Assembly (NCBI GenBank): GCA_002400675.1
Contig: NVQY01000148.1
Coordinates: 1-31,195 of the forward strand
DNA from: Paracoccaceae bacterium
Lineage (GTDB): Bacteria > Pseudomonadota > Alphaproteobacteria > Rhodobacterales > Rhodobacteraceae
DNA: 31,195 nucleotides
Direction: 5' to 3'
Positions 8,415-16,583 of this stretch are shown here, piece after piece. Under the pieces are notes generated by a model that was not told the DNA's origin, ran no database searches, and saw only the letters and a list, made by a program, of their open reading frames with translations. The stretch's first letter is position 1. Every line of letters starts with the position of its first letter. A program made the translations under genes and the position numbers.

Positions 8415-9179
8415 CTAATCCGCCGTCCACCCACCATCCACCAGCAACGACGTCCCCGTCACCAATGCCGAGGCATCCCCCGCCAGATACAGCACCGCGC
8501 CCATGATGTCGCCAACCTCACCCGGTCGGCCCAGCTTGATCATGTCATTGATCCACGCCATCCGTTCGGGATCGTCAAAGGTCTTTTGCGTCAATGGCGT
8601 GCGGATGAACGTCGGCGCCACCGCGTTGATACGAATACCCACCGGACCCCATTCAATCGCCATCGCCTTGATCATCCCCTCAAGCCCGAACTTGGACGCG
8701 CAGTAAACTGTGCGCCCGGCCCCGCCCACATGGCCCATCTGCGACGAAATATGAATGATCGCACCCTTGGTCCCGGCCTCTTGCATCGCCTCTGCGGCCC
8801 AGACGGACAGGAAATAGGCCGACCTCAGGTTCAAATCCATCACCCGGTCGAAATCTTCGGGCGTGGTCTCTAACGCCGTGACCGGATGCGCGGTTCCGGC
8901 AGCGTTAACCACCACGTCATAAACCTGCCCGCGCACGGCAGCCTCTAACGCGCCAAGGTCGCTCTGATCCAGAACCAGCGCCTCAGCCGAACAACCGCGC
9001 GCACGCAGCGCGGCCACGGTCGCCTCTAGCCGCTCAACCCCACGCGCGGCGCAGACCACATGCGCGCCAGCCTCGGCCAAAGCCACGGCGCTGGCCTGTC
9101 CGATGCCGGACGAGGCCCCACTGACAAAGGCGCGTTTACCATCCAGCCGGAACGAAGGGGTGCGGGGCAGGTCAATCAT
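8415..9179 (-). CDS. SDR family NAD(P)-dependent oxidoreductase
   Basis: Classical short-chain dehydrogenase of 254 residues. It has the dinucleotide-binding GASSGIG near the N-terminus, the NAAG motif, and the catalytic Ser-Tyr-Lys set in ISSQMG...YCASK. It ends with the family's LLVDGGWTAD. An ATG at 9179 and an in-frame GTG at 9182 are both possible starts; the ATG is preferred. It lies 24 bp after the small secreted protein gene and 73 bp before the Rieske gene, so it could belong to the same transcript and oxidise or reduce an alcohol or keto intermediate of that pathway. The substrate cannot be deduced from sequence alone. Confidence 0.9.
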   Translation of the reverse strand: MIDLPRTPSFRLDGKRAFVSGASSGIGQASAVALAEAGAHVVCAARGVERLEATVAALRARGCSAEALVLDQSDLGALEAAVRGQVYDVVVNAAGTAHPVTALETTPEDFDRVMDLNLRSAYFLSVWAAEAMQEAGTKGAIIHISSQMGHVGGAGRTVYCASKFGLEGMIKAMAIEWGPVGIRINAVAPTFIRTPLTQKTFDDPERMAWINDMIKLGRPGEVGDIMGAVLYLAGDASALVTGTSLLVDGGWTAD

Positions 9180-9203
9180 CACTCATCTTTCAGACAGGGG
9201 TGT

Positions 9204-9572
9204 TCAGGGCTGCAACTGCCATTGGCCTTCCGCATTGCGACAGACGCGGGTGCGGATTTCCTTGGGCTTGTCCGCGCCCTTGGGAAAGGCGAAATGCTGC
9301 ACATACGCGCAGTTATCGCGCATCGCCGCCAGCTTGGCGGTGCCGTGCGATTTACTTGTCGGATTGGCCCATGACACCACCTTGCCCGGTCTCGGCGTTC
9401 CGGTGGCATAAAGGGACTCCCCCGCCGCGCTAAGCATCGCAAAATCATCCGGGGTCAGCCCGATTTCACGAATGATCTTACCCAACGGCTTGGCCGCAAG
9501 ACCGCCCACCCCCATGGTCAGTTCTGCGGCCATCACCCCGGCCAGCACCATCGCAGAAAAAATACGTTTCAT
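9204..9572 (-). CDS. Small secreted protein of unknown function
   Basis: A 122-residue product with a clear N-terminal signal segment (MKRIFSAMVLAGVMAAELTM, continuing to GGLAAK). The mature part contains two cysteines (in DNCAYVQ and TRVCRNA) that could form a disulfide. The segment VVSWANPTSKSHGTAKL and the spacing to the final cysteine vaguely recall the C-terminal domain of small outer-membrane surface antigens in alphaproteobacteria, but this is not secure. It is on the same strand as and 24 bp ahead of the SDR gene, and divergent from the ureidoglycine aminohydrolase homologue. A periplasmic or surface role is inferred from the signal peptide only. Confidence 0.7.
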   Translation of the reverse strand: MKRIFSAMVLAGVMAAELTMGVGGLAAKPLGKIIREIGLTPDDFAMLSAAGESLYATGTPRPGKVVSWANPTSKSHGTAKLAAMRDNCAYVQHFAFPKGADKPKEIRTRVCRNAEGQWQLQP

Positions 9573-9776
9573 CGAACCCTCGGCCTGTTTGCGGACAAAA
9601 TATCCGGGCTGTTATCGACTTGGTTACACCGCGCTGCAAGACTTGTCCAAACCTTCGGCGGCATACCCGCCCCGATCTTCAAATTTTCCCGAACAAAGCT
9701 ATTTCATCATCTGGTCTTGGACTGTAATCCGCTTTACCCTCATAGTGCGCCAACACCCCCTGAATTTGAGGTCATG

Positions 9777-10610
<834 letters not shown>

Positions 10611-10717
10611 AGATCAAAAACGGGGATTTGCAGTCTGGCCCGGAACCGTTACCCTGAGCCAAAGAGTGCCCGCATGATTCATCGCGCATATACCCAATGA
10701 TAACGGAGTGACCGGCA

Positions 10718-11059
10718 ATGAAATTCGGACTTTTGGCGGTTGTTGCCTTGCTTGCGGCCTGCACTCAGCAACAGACGGATGCGCTCTGGTCAACCCAACT
10801 GGCCACGGCGGAACAACCGGGCACCGAGTACGTCACAGTTCTGGGGCGCACGTGGACGGTCTATCCATCGCCAGACCAACCCGGTGTCTATGTGGCCCAG
10901 CGCGACAACCTTGACCTGAACCCATACGGTGCCCCTTCTGCGCGTCGTTCCCCTCAGGCTGTGCGGGCGATCCAGCTGGCGACCGGATGCCGGGTGGTGT
11001 CTTCGACGATGATTCAGGACACCTCGGCCCGGTTCTTTGCCTCGGTTGTCTGCAAGTAA
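10718..11059 (+). CDS. Small lipoprotein of unknown function
   Basis: A 113-residue product starting with a lipoprotein signal: MKFGLLAVVALLAAC, with Cys15 as the likely lipidated residue. The mature part has two further cysteines (ATGCRVV and the C-terminal SVVCK). The ending AIQLATGCRVV...SARFFASVVC resembles small uncharacterised Rhodobacteraceae lipoproteins. GGAG lies upstream of the ATG. Its last 46 bases overlap the 3' end of bhcR on the opposite strand, so the two transcripts are antisense to each other at their ends. No function can be given; the envelope location is inferred from the lipobox. Confidence 0.75.
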   Translation: MKFGLLAVVALLAACTQQQTDALWSTQLATAEQPGTEYVTVLGRTWTVYPSPDQPGVYVAQRDNLDLNPYGAPSARRSPQAVRAIQLATGCRVVSSTMIQDTSARFFASVVCK

Positions 11060-11898
11060 TCCGCCTTGGGATCGGCTCCGATGGCCTCTGACAGGGCGCG
11101 CGCCGACGCGGTGACCTTCTCACTCAGGCGCTGAACATCGCCGTCCCTGATCCGGCTTGACGGACCAGACACCGAAATCCCCGCCACCGCCTCGCCAAAC
11201 GCATCGTAAACCGGGGCAGCGATACAACGCATCCCGTCGGTCTTTTCATCCGCATCAAAAGCAAACCCTCGTGCCCTTGTAAGGTCAAGATCGCGGGCCA
11301 GCGCCTCGTGATCCGCCAGCGTCTGATCGGTATACCGCGTCAGATGCCGCCCCGTCAAAATCACCTTGCGCCGATCCGCAGGCATAAACGCCAGCAACGC
11401 CTTACCAATGCCCGACGCGTGCATTTCCGACGTACTGCCCGGCGGAAAAAACGCCCGGATATGCGCGTGGGTTTCAACCTGCGAAACAAACAGAACCTCT
11501 CCGTTGCGTTCAATCCCAAGGTTCGCAGTCTCGCCCGTGGCCCCCATCAGCGACCGCAGGATCGGGCGCGCACTATCCACAAGACTGGTGCGGCGCAGGA
11601 ACCCGGCCCCAATCAGAAACGTACCGGCCCCGATGCTCCACACTTGAGTATTCTCGTCAAACGCCACCAACCCGCGCCCCTGAAACGTGGTCAGCACGCG
11701 GTAAATCGTCGCCGGGGATTGTCCCAGATCGCTGGCCAGCGCCGACAGGGTGATGCCGCCGATTTCCGACAATCGTTGCAGCACGACAATGGCGCGATCC
11801 AGCGATTTGATCGTATTCTGGTCGGTTTTGTCATACCAGTCGCGCGGCCGCCCACGCGGACGCCGTTTGGCGGAATCGACGGATTGCGAAGGCGACAT
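11014..11898 (-). CDS. bhcR: IclR-type regulator of the beta-hydroxyaspartate cycle
   Basis: A 294-residue IclR-family regulator: an N-terminal winged HTH (TIKSLDRAIVVLQRLSEIGG, then LGQSPATIYRVL) and a C-terminal effector domain (HASGIGKALLAFMP, GFAFDADEKTDGMRCIAAPV, AGISVSGPSSRI). The position divergent from bhcABCD matches BhcR of Paracoccus, which responds to glyoxylate. The start at 11898 was chosen because the 51-codon upstream extension crosses the promoter region and is not family-like, and GGGAAAG precedes this ATG. A good sigma-70 promoter lies upstream with its -35 inside a 14-bp inverted repeat, suggesting that BhcR controls its own gene as well as bhcA. The 3' end overlaps the lipoprotein gene by 46 bp. 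Confidence 0.93.
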   Translation of the reverse strand: MSPSQSVDSAKRRPRGRPRDWYDKTDQNTIKSLDRAIVVLQRLSEIGGITLSALASDLGQSPATIYRVLTTFQGRGLVAFDENTQVWSIGAGTFLIGAGFLRRTSLVDSARPILRSLMGATGETANLGIERNGEVLFVSQVETHAHIRAFFPPGSTSEMHASGIGKALLAFMPADRRKVILTGRHLTRYTDQTLADHEALARDLDLTRARGFAFDADEKTDGMRCIAAPVYDAFGEAVAGISVSGPSSRIRDGDVQRLSEKVTASARALSEAIGADPKADYLQTTEAKNRAEVS

Positions 11899-11916
11899 GG
11901 CGATTCTTTCCCTAGT

Positions 11917-11945
11917 TATGAAAAACGCTTCCATCATATGAAAAA
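11917..11945. repeat. Direct repeat TATGAAAAA in the bhcR-bhcA intergenic region
   Basis: TATGAAAAA occurs at 11917-11925 and 11937-11945, 20 bp apart, that is about two helical turns and so on one face of the DNA. One copy overlaps the predicted bhcR -10 and the other its start-site region. This could be a second regulator-binding element; the repeats are seen, the role is inferred. Confidence 0.5.
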
Positions 11946-11961
11946 TACAAGCCGCTGTAAA
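11933..11961 (-). promoter_or_regulatory. Promoter of bhcR
   Basis: On the minus strand TTTACA (11956-11961) is followed after exactly 17 bases by TATGAT (11933-11938). Each hexamer matches the sigma-70 consensus at five of six positions. The predicted start is near 11926, leaving a leader of about 28 bases. The -35 lies inside the inverted repeat at 11954-11967. Confidence 0.6.
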
Positions 11962-11967
11962 TACAGC
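11954..11967. promoter_or_regulatory. Inverted repeat, candidate BhcR operator
   Basis: GCTGTAAATACAGC is a pair of perfect 6-bp arms (GCTGTA/TACAGC) around AA, between the divergent bhcR and bhcA. It covers the bhcR -35 and lies 112 bp before the bhcA start. Location and symmetry suit an IclR-type operator; binding by BhcR is inferred. Confidence 0.55.
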
Positions 11968-12079
11968 ATTTTCCCACCCCTCGACAATCACGACATAGAT
12001 TTCGAAAAAATTGAACCAGCCACCCCCACCCCGTACCTTGAGGGAAATCAATTCAGCCCTGCCCTCAGGAGACCTAAAG

Positions 12080-13270
12080 ATGAGCTTTCAAAACCCCGTT
12101 TTCATCCCCGGCCCGACCAACATCCCCGAAGCGGTGCGCAAGGCCTGCGACATGCCCACCATCGACCACCGCTCTCCCTTGTTCGGGCAAATCCTGCACC
12201 CGGCACGTGCAGGCGTGCAAAAGGTTCTGAAAAGCACCTCCGCCGAGGTTTTCATCTTCCCCTCGACCGGCACAGGCGGCTGGGAAACCACGATCACCAA
12301 CACCCTGTCGCCCGGCGACCGGATTCTGATCGCGCGCAACGGCATGTTCTCGCATCGCTGGATCGACATGTGCCAGCGTCACGGGCTTAAGGTCGAAATC
12401 GTTGAAACCACATGGGGTGACGGCATTTCCGCCGCGCGCTACGAGGAAATTCTGACCGCCGACAAATCAGGCAAAATCCGCGCGGTTCTGGCCACCCACA
12501 ATGAGACCGCCACCGGCGTGCTGTCCGACATCGGCGCGATACGCCGGGCGATGGACGCCGCAAACCACGATGCAATGCTGTTTGTCGACGGGGTCAGCTC
12601 GATCGGATCAATGGATTTCCGCTTTGACGACTGGCGCGTCGATGTGGCCGTGACCGGGTCGCAAAAAGGCTTCATGCTGCCCGCCGGTCTGGCCATCGTC
12701 GGCTTTAGCGAAAAAGCCATGCAGGCGACCGCCACCGCGCAGCTGCCGCGTACCTTCTTTGACGTGCAGGACATGGGTGCCGGCTATGCCAATAACGCAT
12801 TCCCCTATACGCCCCCGGTTGGTCTGATCAACGGGTTGAAAATGACCTGTGACATGCTGCTGAACGAGGGGCTGGAAAACGTCTTTGCCCGTCATCACCG
12901 CATCGCCACAGGGGTTCGCCGCGCGGTGGCCGCATGGGGTCTGGACCTGTGTGCCACATCACCGGATGTCTATTCCGATACGGTCAGCGCCATTCTGGTG
13001 CCCAACGGCTTCAACGGCACCGACATCGTCACCCACGCGGCGGAAAAATACGGCGTTGCCTTTGGCGTTGGGCTGGGCGAGGTCGCGGGCAAACTGTTCC
13101 GCATCGGCCACTTGGGCAGCCTGACGGACGTGATGACCCTAAGCGGCATCGCCACCGCCGAAATGTGCATGGTCGATCTGGGGATGAAGATCGAATTGGG
13201 GGCTGGCGTTGCCGCCGCGCAGGACTACTATCGTCAGGTTGACGCACAAGAACAACAAGACGCGGCGTGA
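12080..13270 (+). CDS. bhcA: L-aspartate-glyoxylate aminotransferase (BHAC)
   Basis: PLP enzyme of 396 residues that transfers the amino group of aspartate to glyoxylate, giving oxaloacetate and glycine: the entry and product-release step of the beta-hydroxyaspartate cycle. It is a class V aminotransferase of the serine-glyoxylate type. The N-terminus FIPGPTNIPEAVRKACDMP binds substrate, STGTGGWE binds cofactor phosphate, VDGVSSIGSMDF supplies D170, and VTGSQKGFMLP holds the PLP lysine K196. The start at 12080 follows AGGAG with an eight-base spacer. The next gene starts 17 bp after its stop. Alone it could be called a serine-glyoxylate aminotransferase; the complete bhcRABCD context decides the name. 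Confidence 0.93.
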   Translation: MSFQNPVFIPGPTNIPEAVRKACDMPTIDHRSPLFGQILHPARAGVQKVLKSTSAEVFIFPSTGTGGWETTITNTLSPGDRILIARNGMFSHRWIDMCQRHGLKVEIVETTWGDGISAARYEEILTADKSGKIRAVLATHNETATGVLSDIGAIRRAMDAANHDAMLFVDGVSSIGSMDFRFDDWRVDVAVTGSQKGFMLPAGLAIVGFSEKAMQATATAQLPRTFFDVQDMGAGYANNAFPYTPPVGLINGLKMTCDMLLNEGLENVFARHHRIATGVRRAVAAWGLDLCATSPDVYSDTVSAILVPNGFNGTDIVTHAAEKYGVAFGVGLGEVAGKLFRIGHLGSLTDVMTLSGIATAEMCMVDLGMKIELGAGVAAAQDYYRQVDAQEQQDAA

Positions 13271-13287
13271 AAAAGGACAGCGACACG

Positions 13288-14256
13288 ATGTATATACCCA
13301 CCTTTCAGGATGTGATCGACGCGCACGAGCGCATCCGCCCCTATGTGCACCGCACCCCGGTTCTGACCTCGACGTTCCTCAATGAACTCACCGGGGCTGA
13401 ACTGTTCTTCAAGTGCGAGAATTTTCAAAAAGCCGCCGCGTTCAAAGTACGCGGAGCCTCTAACGCGGTGTTCGGGTTAAGCGACGAAATGGCCGCGCGC
13501 GGTGTCGCCACGCACTCCAGCGGCAACCACGCGTTATCGCTGGCCTATGCCGCCGGACGGCGCGGAATCCCCTGCCATGTGGTGATGCCGCGCACCGCGC
13601 CGCAAGCCAAAAAAGACGCGGTGATCGGCTATGGTGGCAAGATCACCGAATGCGAGCCCTCCACCAGCAGCCGCGAAGAAGTGTTCGCGCAGGTGCAGGC
13701 ACAAACCGGTGCCGATTTCGTGCACCCCTACAACGACCCGCGCGTGATCGCCGGGCAAGGCACATGCAGTCGCGAGTTGGTCGAACAGGTCGAAGGGCTG
13801 GACGCCGTGGTCGCGCCGATTGGTGGCGGCGGGATGATTTCCGGCACCTGCCTGAGCCTGTCCAACATCGCGCCGGGGGTGAAAATCTATGCCGCCGAAC
13901 CGGAACAGGCCGATGACGCCGCGCGGTCATTCCGCGCCGGACACATCATTGCCGACGACGCGCCGGTGACGGTGGCCGACGGGTTGAAGGTGCCGCTGAA
14001 AGAGTTGACATGGCATTTTGTGTCAAACCACGTCACCGATATTCTGACCGCCTCGGAACAGGAAATCATCGACGCCATGCGCCTGACATGGGCACGCATG
14101 AAGATCGTGATGGAGCCGTCGTCCGCCGTGCCGCTGGCAACCATCCTCAAGAACAAAGACATCTTCGCGGGCAAACGCGTGGGCGTCGTCATAACCGGTG
14201 GCAATGTCGATCTCGACAGCCTGCCATGGATGTACAAAACGGAACAAGGAGAGTGA
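13288..14256 (+). CDS. bhcB: beta-Hydroxyaspartate dehydratase (BHAC)
   Basis: PLP enzyme of 322 residues that removes water from (2R,3S)-beta-hydroxyaspartate to form iminosuccinate. It is a fold-type II enzyme resembling serine/threonine dehydratase: the PLP lysine is K53 in ENFQKAAAFKVRG, the SSGNHA loop at 77-82 holds the substrate carboxylate, and GGGGM at 179-183 binds the PLP phosphate. The ATG at 13288 is preferred over an in-frame GTG at 13267, which overlaps the bhcA stop, because AAGGACA precedes it and family proteins begin near MYIPTF. bhcC follows after one base. Taken alone it would be annotated threonine ammonia-lyase; the operon identifies its role. Confidence 0.93.
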   Translation: MYIPTFQDVIDAHERIRPYVHRTPVLTSTFLNELTGAELFFKCENFQKAAAFKVRGASNAVFGLSDEMAARGVATHSSGNHALSLAYAAGRRGIPCHVVMPRTAPQAKKDAVIGYGGKITECEPSTSSREEVFAQVQAQTGADFVHPYNDPRVIAGQGTCSRELVEQVEGLDAVVAPIGGGGMISGTCLSLSNIAPGVKIYAAEPEQADDAARSFRAGHIIADDAPVTVADGLKVPLKELTWHFVSNHVTDILTASEQEIIDAMRLTWARMKIVMEPSSAVPLATILKNKDIFAGKRVGVVITGGNVDLDSLPWMYKTEQGE

Positions 14257-14257
14257 A

Positions 14258-15424
14258 ATGAACGTACAAAATGACCTTTCGGGGCTTGAAGTTGGCTTTG
14301 ACGTGCCTGCCCTGCCCGGCATGGACGAGGCGGATATTCAGACGCCCTGCCTGATCCTTGACCTTGACGCGCTGGAACGCAACGTCAGGAAAATGGGTGA
14401 ACTGGCCGCCGAAATGGGCGTGCGCCATCGCGCGCATGGCAAGATGCACAAGTCGGTTGATGTGGCCAAGTTGCAGGAACGTCTGGGTGCGTCAGTTGGC
14501 GTGTGTTGTCAAAAGGTTAGCGAGGCCGAAGTGTTCGTGCGCGGCGGTATCAAGGACGTGATGGTGTCCAACCAAGTCCGCGACCCGGCCAAGATCGACC
14601 GTCTGGCGCGTATGCCCAAACTGGGCGCGCGCATTCTGGTTTGCGTCGATGATCCCGACAATGTCGCCGATCTGGCCGCAGCCGCGCAAAAGCATGGCAC
14701 TGAGTTGGAATGTCTGGTCGAGATTGATTGCGGCGCAGGGCGCTGCGGCGTGACCACCAGCCAAGACGTTGTAAACATTGCCAAATTGATCGACGCCGCC
14801 GATGGTCTGAAATTTGCAGGGATTCAAGCCTATCAGGGCGCGATGCAGCATATGGATCTGTATAAGGACCGCGAGGCCAAGATCGACATTGCCGTGGCCA
14901 TGGTCGCCGATGCAGTGACCGCATTGAAAAGCCAGGGGTTAGAGTGCGACATCGTCGGTGGCGGCGGCACGGGATCGTATTACTTCGAAGGCAATTCAGG
15001 GGTTTATAACGAACTTCAGTGCGGGTCGTACGCGTTCATGGATGCGGATTACGGCCGGATTCTGGACAAGAATGGTCGCCGTATTGATGACGGCGAGTGG
15101 GAGAATTCGCTGTTTCTGCTGACTTCGGTGATGAGCCATTCCAAGGCCGACAAGGCGATTGTCGATGCCGGGTTGAAGGCGCAGTCAGTGGATTCCGGTT
15201 TGCCCACCGTGTACGGGCGCGATGACAAGGTTGAGTATCTCAAGTGTTCGGACGAACACGGCGTGGTTGGCGATCCTGACGGGGTGCTCAAGGTCAATGA
15301 CAAGCTGCGGCTGGTGCCGGGGCACTGTGATCCGACCTGCAATGTGCATGACTGGTACGTTGGGGTGCGCGGTGGCAAGGTCGAGACCCTTTGGCCAGTG
15401 TCGGCGCGCGGCAAGGCGTTTTAA
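14258..15424 (+). CDS. bhcC: beta-Hydroxyaspartate aldolase (BHAC)
   Basis: PLP- and metal-dependent aldolase of 388 residues that condenses glycine and glyoxylate into (2R,3S)-beta-hydroxyaspartate, the carbon-carbon bond-forming step of the cycle. It belongs to the D-threonine aldolase/DSD1 family with an alanine-racemase-like barrel. The PLP lysine is in RAHGKMHKS (K62), the glycine-rich IVGGGGTGSYY lies in the barrel, and the C-terminal VPGHCDPTCNVHDWY contains H356 and D358 at the expected divalent metal site. The start at 14258 follows AAGGAGAG, which overlaps the bhcB stop region, a sign of tight coupling. A perfect hairpin begins right after its stop. Confidence 0.93.
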   Translation: MNVQNDLSGLEVGFDVPALPGMDEADIQTPCLILDLDALERNVRKMGELAAEMGVRHRAHGKMHKSVDVAKLQERLGASVGVCCQKVSEAEVFVRGGIKDVMVSNQVRDPAKIDRLARMPKLGARILVCVDDPDNVADLAAAAQKHGTELECLVEIDCGAGRCGVTTSQDVVNIAKLIDAADGLKFAGIQAYQGAMQHMDLYKDREAKIDIAVAMVADAVTALKSQGLECDIVGGGGTGSYYFEGNSGVYNELQCGSYAFMDADYGRILDKNGRRIDDGEWENSLFLLTSVMSHSKADKAIVDAGLKAQSVDSGLPTVYGRDDKVEYLKCSDEHGVVGDPDGVLKVNDKLRLVPGHCDPTCNVHDWYVGVRGGKVETLWPVSARGKAF

Positions 15425-15440
15425 TCGCGCCAAGGCGCGA
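15425..15440 (+). repeat. Inverted repeat / RNA hairpin after bhcC
   Basis: TCGCGCC-AA-GGCGCGA forms a perfect 7-bp stem with a two-base centre directly after the bhcC stop. No T-run follows, so it is not a typical intrinsic terminator. It may stabilise the upstream mRNA end or mark a processing point between bhcABC and bhcD. Confidence 0.6.
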
Positions 15441-15483
15441 GGCCTTCGGCGAGGATATTTAACAAACAGAAGAAGGGGGGCGG
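15441..15483 (+). repeat. Intergenic repeat-like motif, copy 2 (bhcC-bhcD gap)
   Basis: GGCGAGGATATTTAACAAAC followed by AGAAGAAGGGGGG matches the motif between gcvH and gcvP (copy 1, 2784-2826) in order and spacing. Both copies sit in otherwise compact operons and face the direction of transcription. Confidence 0.5.
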
Positions 15484-15526
15484 TTTTGCATGAGGCGAAG
15501 CCGTTTCCCCGAATGGAGCAGGCGAT

Positions 15527-16492
15527 ATGTGGATTGTACCCGAGGCGGCGATTGCCGATCTGATTACACCCGAGGCGAGTTTTGAGGCGGTCGAGGCGGT
15601 GTTTGGCGCCATGTCGCGTGGGGATGCCTATAATTTTCCGGTAATTCGGGAATCGATTGGCCACGCGGATGCGCTTTATGGGTTCAAGTCTGGGTTTGAC
15701 CGGGCTGGGCTGAATTTGGGTTTAAAATCAGGTGGTTATTGGCCGGGGAACGAGGCCAAGGGGCTGACCAATCATCAGTCCACGGTGTTTTTGTTTGATG
15801 CCGATACTGGCAAGTGCAGTGCTTGCGTGGGCGGCAATCTGTTGACCGCCTTGCGCACGGCGGCGGCGAGTTCGGTGTCGATCAAGCATTTGGCGCGGGC
15901 GGATTCGAAGGTTCTGGGCATGATCGGGGCCGGGCATCAGTCTGCGTTTCAGATGCGCGCCGCCGTTCAGCAGCGCAATTTCGACAAGGTGATCGGCTGG
16001 AATTTCCATCCGGAAATGCTGAGCCGACTGGAGGAGACTGCGGGCACTTTGGGATTGCCGTTTGAGGCGGTTGATCTGGACCGGTTGGGGCAAGAGGCGG
16101 ATGTGATCATTTCCATCACCTCGAGTTTTGATCCCATTCTCAAGGCGGCGCAGGTCAGTGCTGGCACGCATATCGCCTGCATGGGCACGGATACCAAGGG
16201 CAAGCAAGAGGTTGAGGCGGAACTAGTGGTCAAAGCCACGGTGTTTACCGACGAAGTGGCACAGGCCATCAGCATTGGCGAATGTCAGCACGCGATTGCC
16301 GCCGGAATGATCGAGCAAAGCGCGATTAATGAATTGGGTGCGGTGATCAACGGCACCCATCCGGGGCGCACGTCGGCGGGCGAGATTACGTTGTTTGACG
16401 GCACGGGCGTAGGGCTTCAGGATCTGGCGGTTGCGGCGCGTGTGGTTGAACTGGCGATTGCCAAGGGCGTGGCCATCGAGGTTGATTTCTGA
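15527..16492 (+). CDS. bhcD: Iminosuccinate reductase (BHAC)
   Basis: NAD(P)H-dependent reductase of 321 residues that converts iminosuccinate to L-aspartate, regenerating the amino donor for BhcA and closing the cycle. It belongs to the ornithine cyclodeaminase/mu-crystallin family. The N-terminal part has the substrate loop LGLKSGGYWPGN (K67) and FDADTGKCSACVGGNLLTALRTAAASS; the Rossmann motif is LGMIGAGHQSAFQ, and VIISITSS and GTHIACMGTDTKGKQE complete the fold. GGAG precedes the start. The 102-bp gap after bhcC, with a hairpin and a repeat-like motif, is unusual in this otherwise tight operon and may allow a different expression level. The generic name would be ornithine cyclodeaminase-like; context gives BhcD. 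Confidence 0.93.
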   Translation: MWIVPEAAIADLITPEASFEAVEAVFGAMSRGDAYNFPVIRESIGHADALYGFKSGFDRAGLNLGLKSGGYWPGNEAKGLTNHQSTVFLFDADTGKCSACVGGNLLTALRTAAASSVSIKHLARADSKVLGMIGAGHQSAFQMRAAVQQRNFDKVIGWNFHPEMLSRLEETAGTLGLPFEAVDLDRLGQEADVIISITSSFDPILKAAQVSAGTHIACMGTDTKGKQEVEAELVVKATVFTDEVAQAISIGECQHAIAAGMIEQSAINELGAVINGTHPGRTSAGEITLFDGTGVGLQDLAVAARVVELAIAKGVAIEVDF

Positions 16493-16583
16493 GGGCGGCT
16501 GGAACTTGGGTCATTGCGGTGGACAAACCATCGGCAATGGCCACAGATGAGGCATCCGAAACCCAGTGCCGAAAGTCTGCGCC

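Noticed and set aside
11308..12390. 360-codon plus-strand frame across bhcR, its promoter and the start of bhcA
   Set aside because: It runs antisense through bhcR and out of frame into bhcA, and its product has no family features.
15425..15440. Hairpin after bhcC as an intrinsic terminator
   Set aside because: No T-run follows the stem, and bhcD belongs functionally to the same pathway, so termination is unlikely to be complete.
12080..16492. Separate roles as serine-glyoxylate aminotransferase, threonine dehydratase, D-threonine aldolase and ornithine cyclodeaminase
   Set aside because: The four families in this exact order with a divergent IclR gene define the beta-hydroxyaspartate cycle, which explains them all together.
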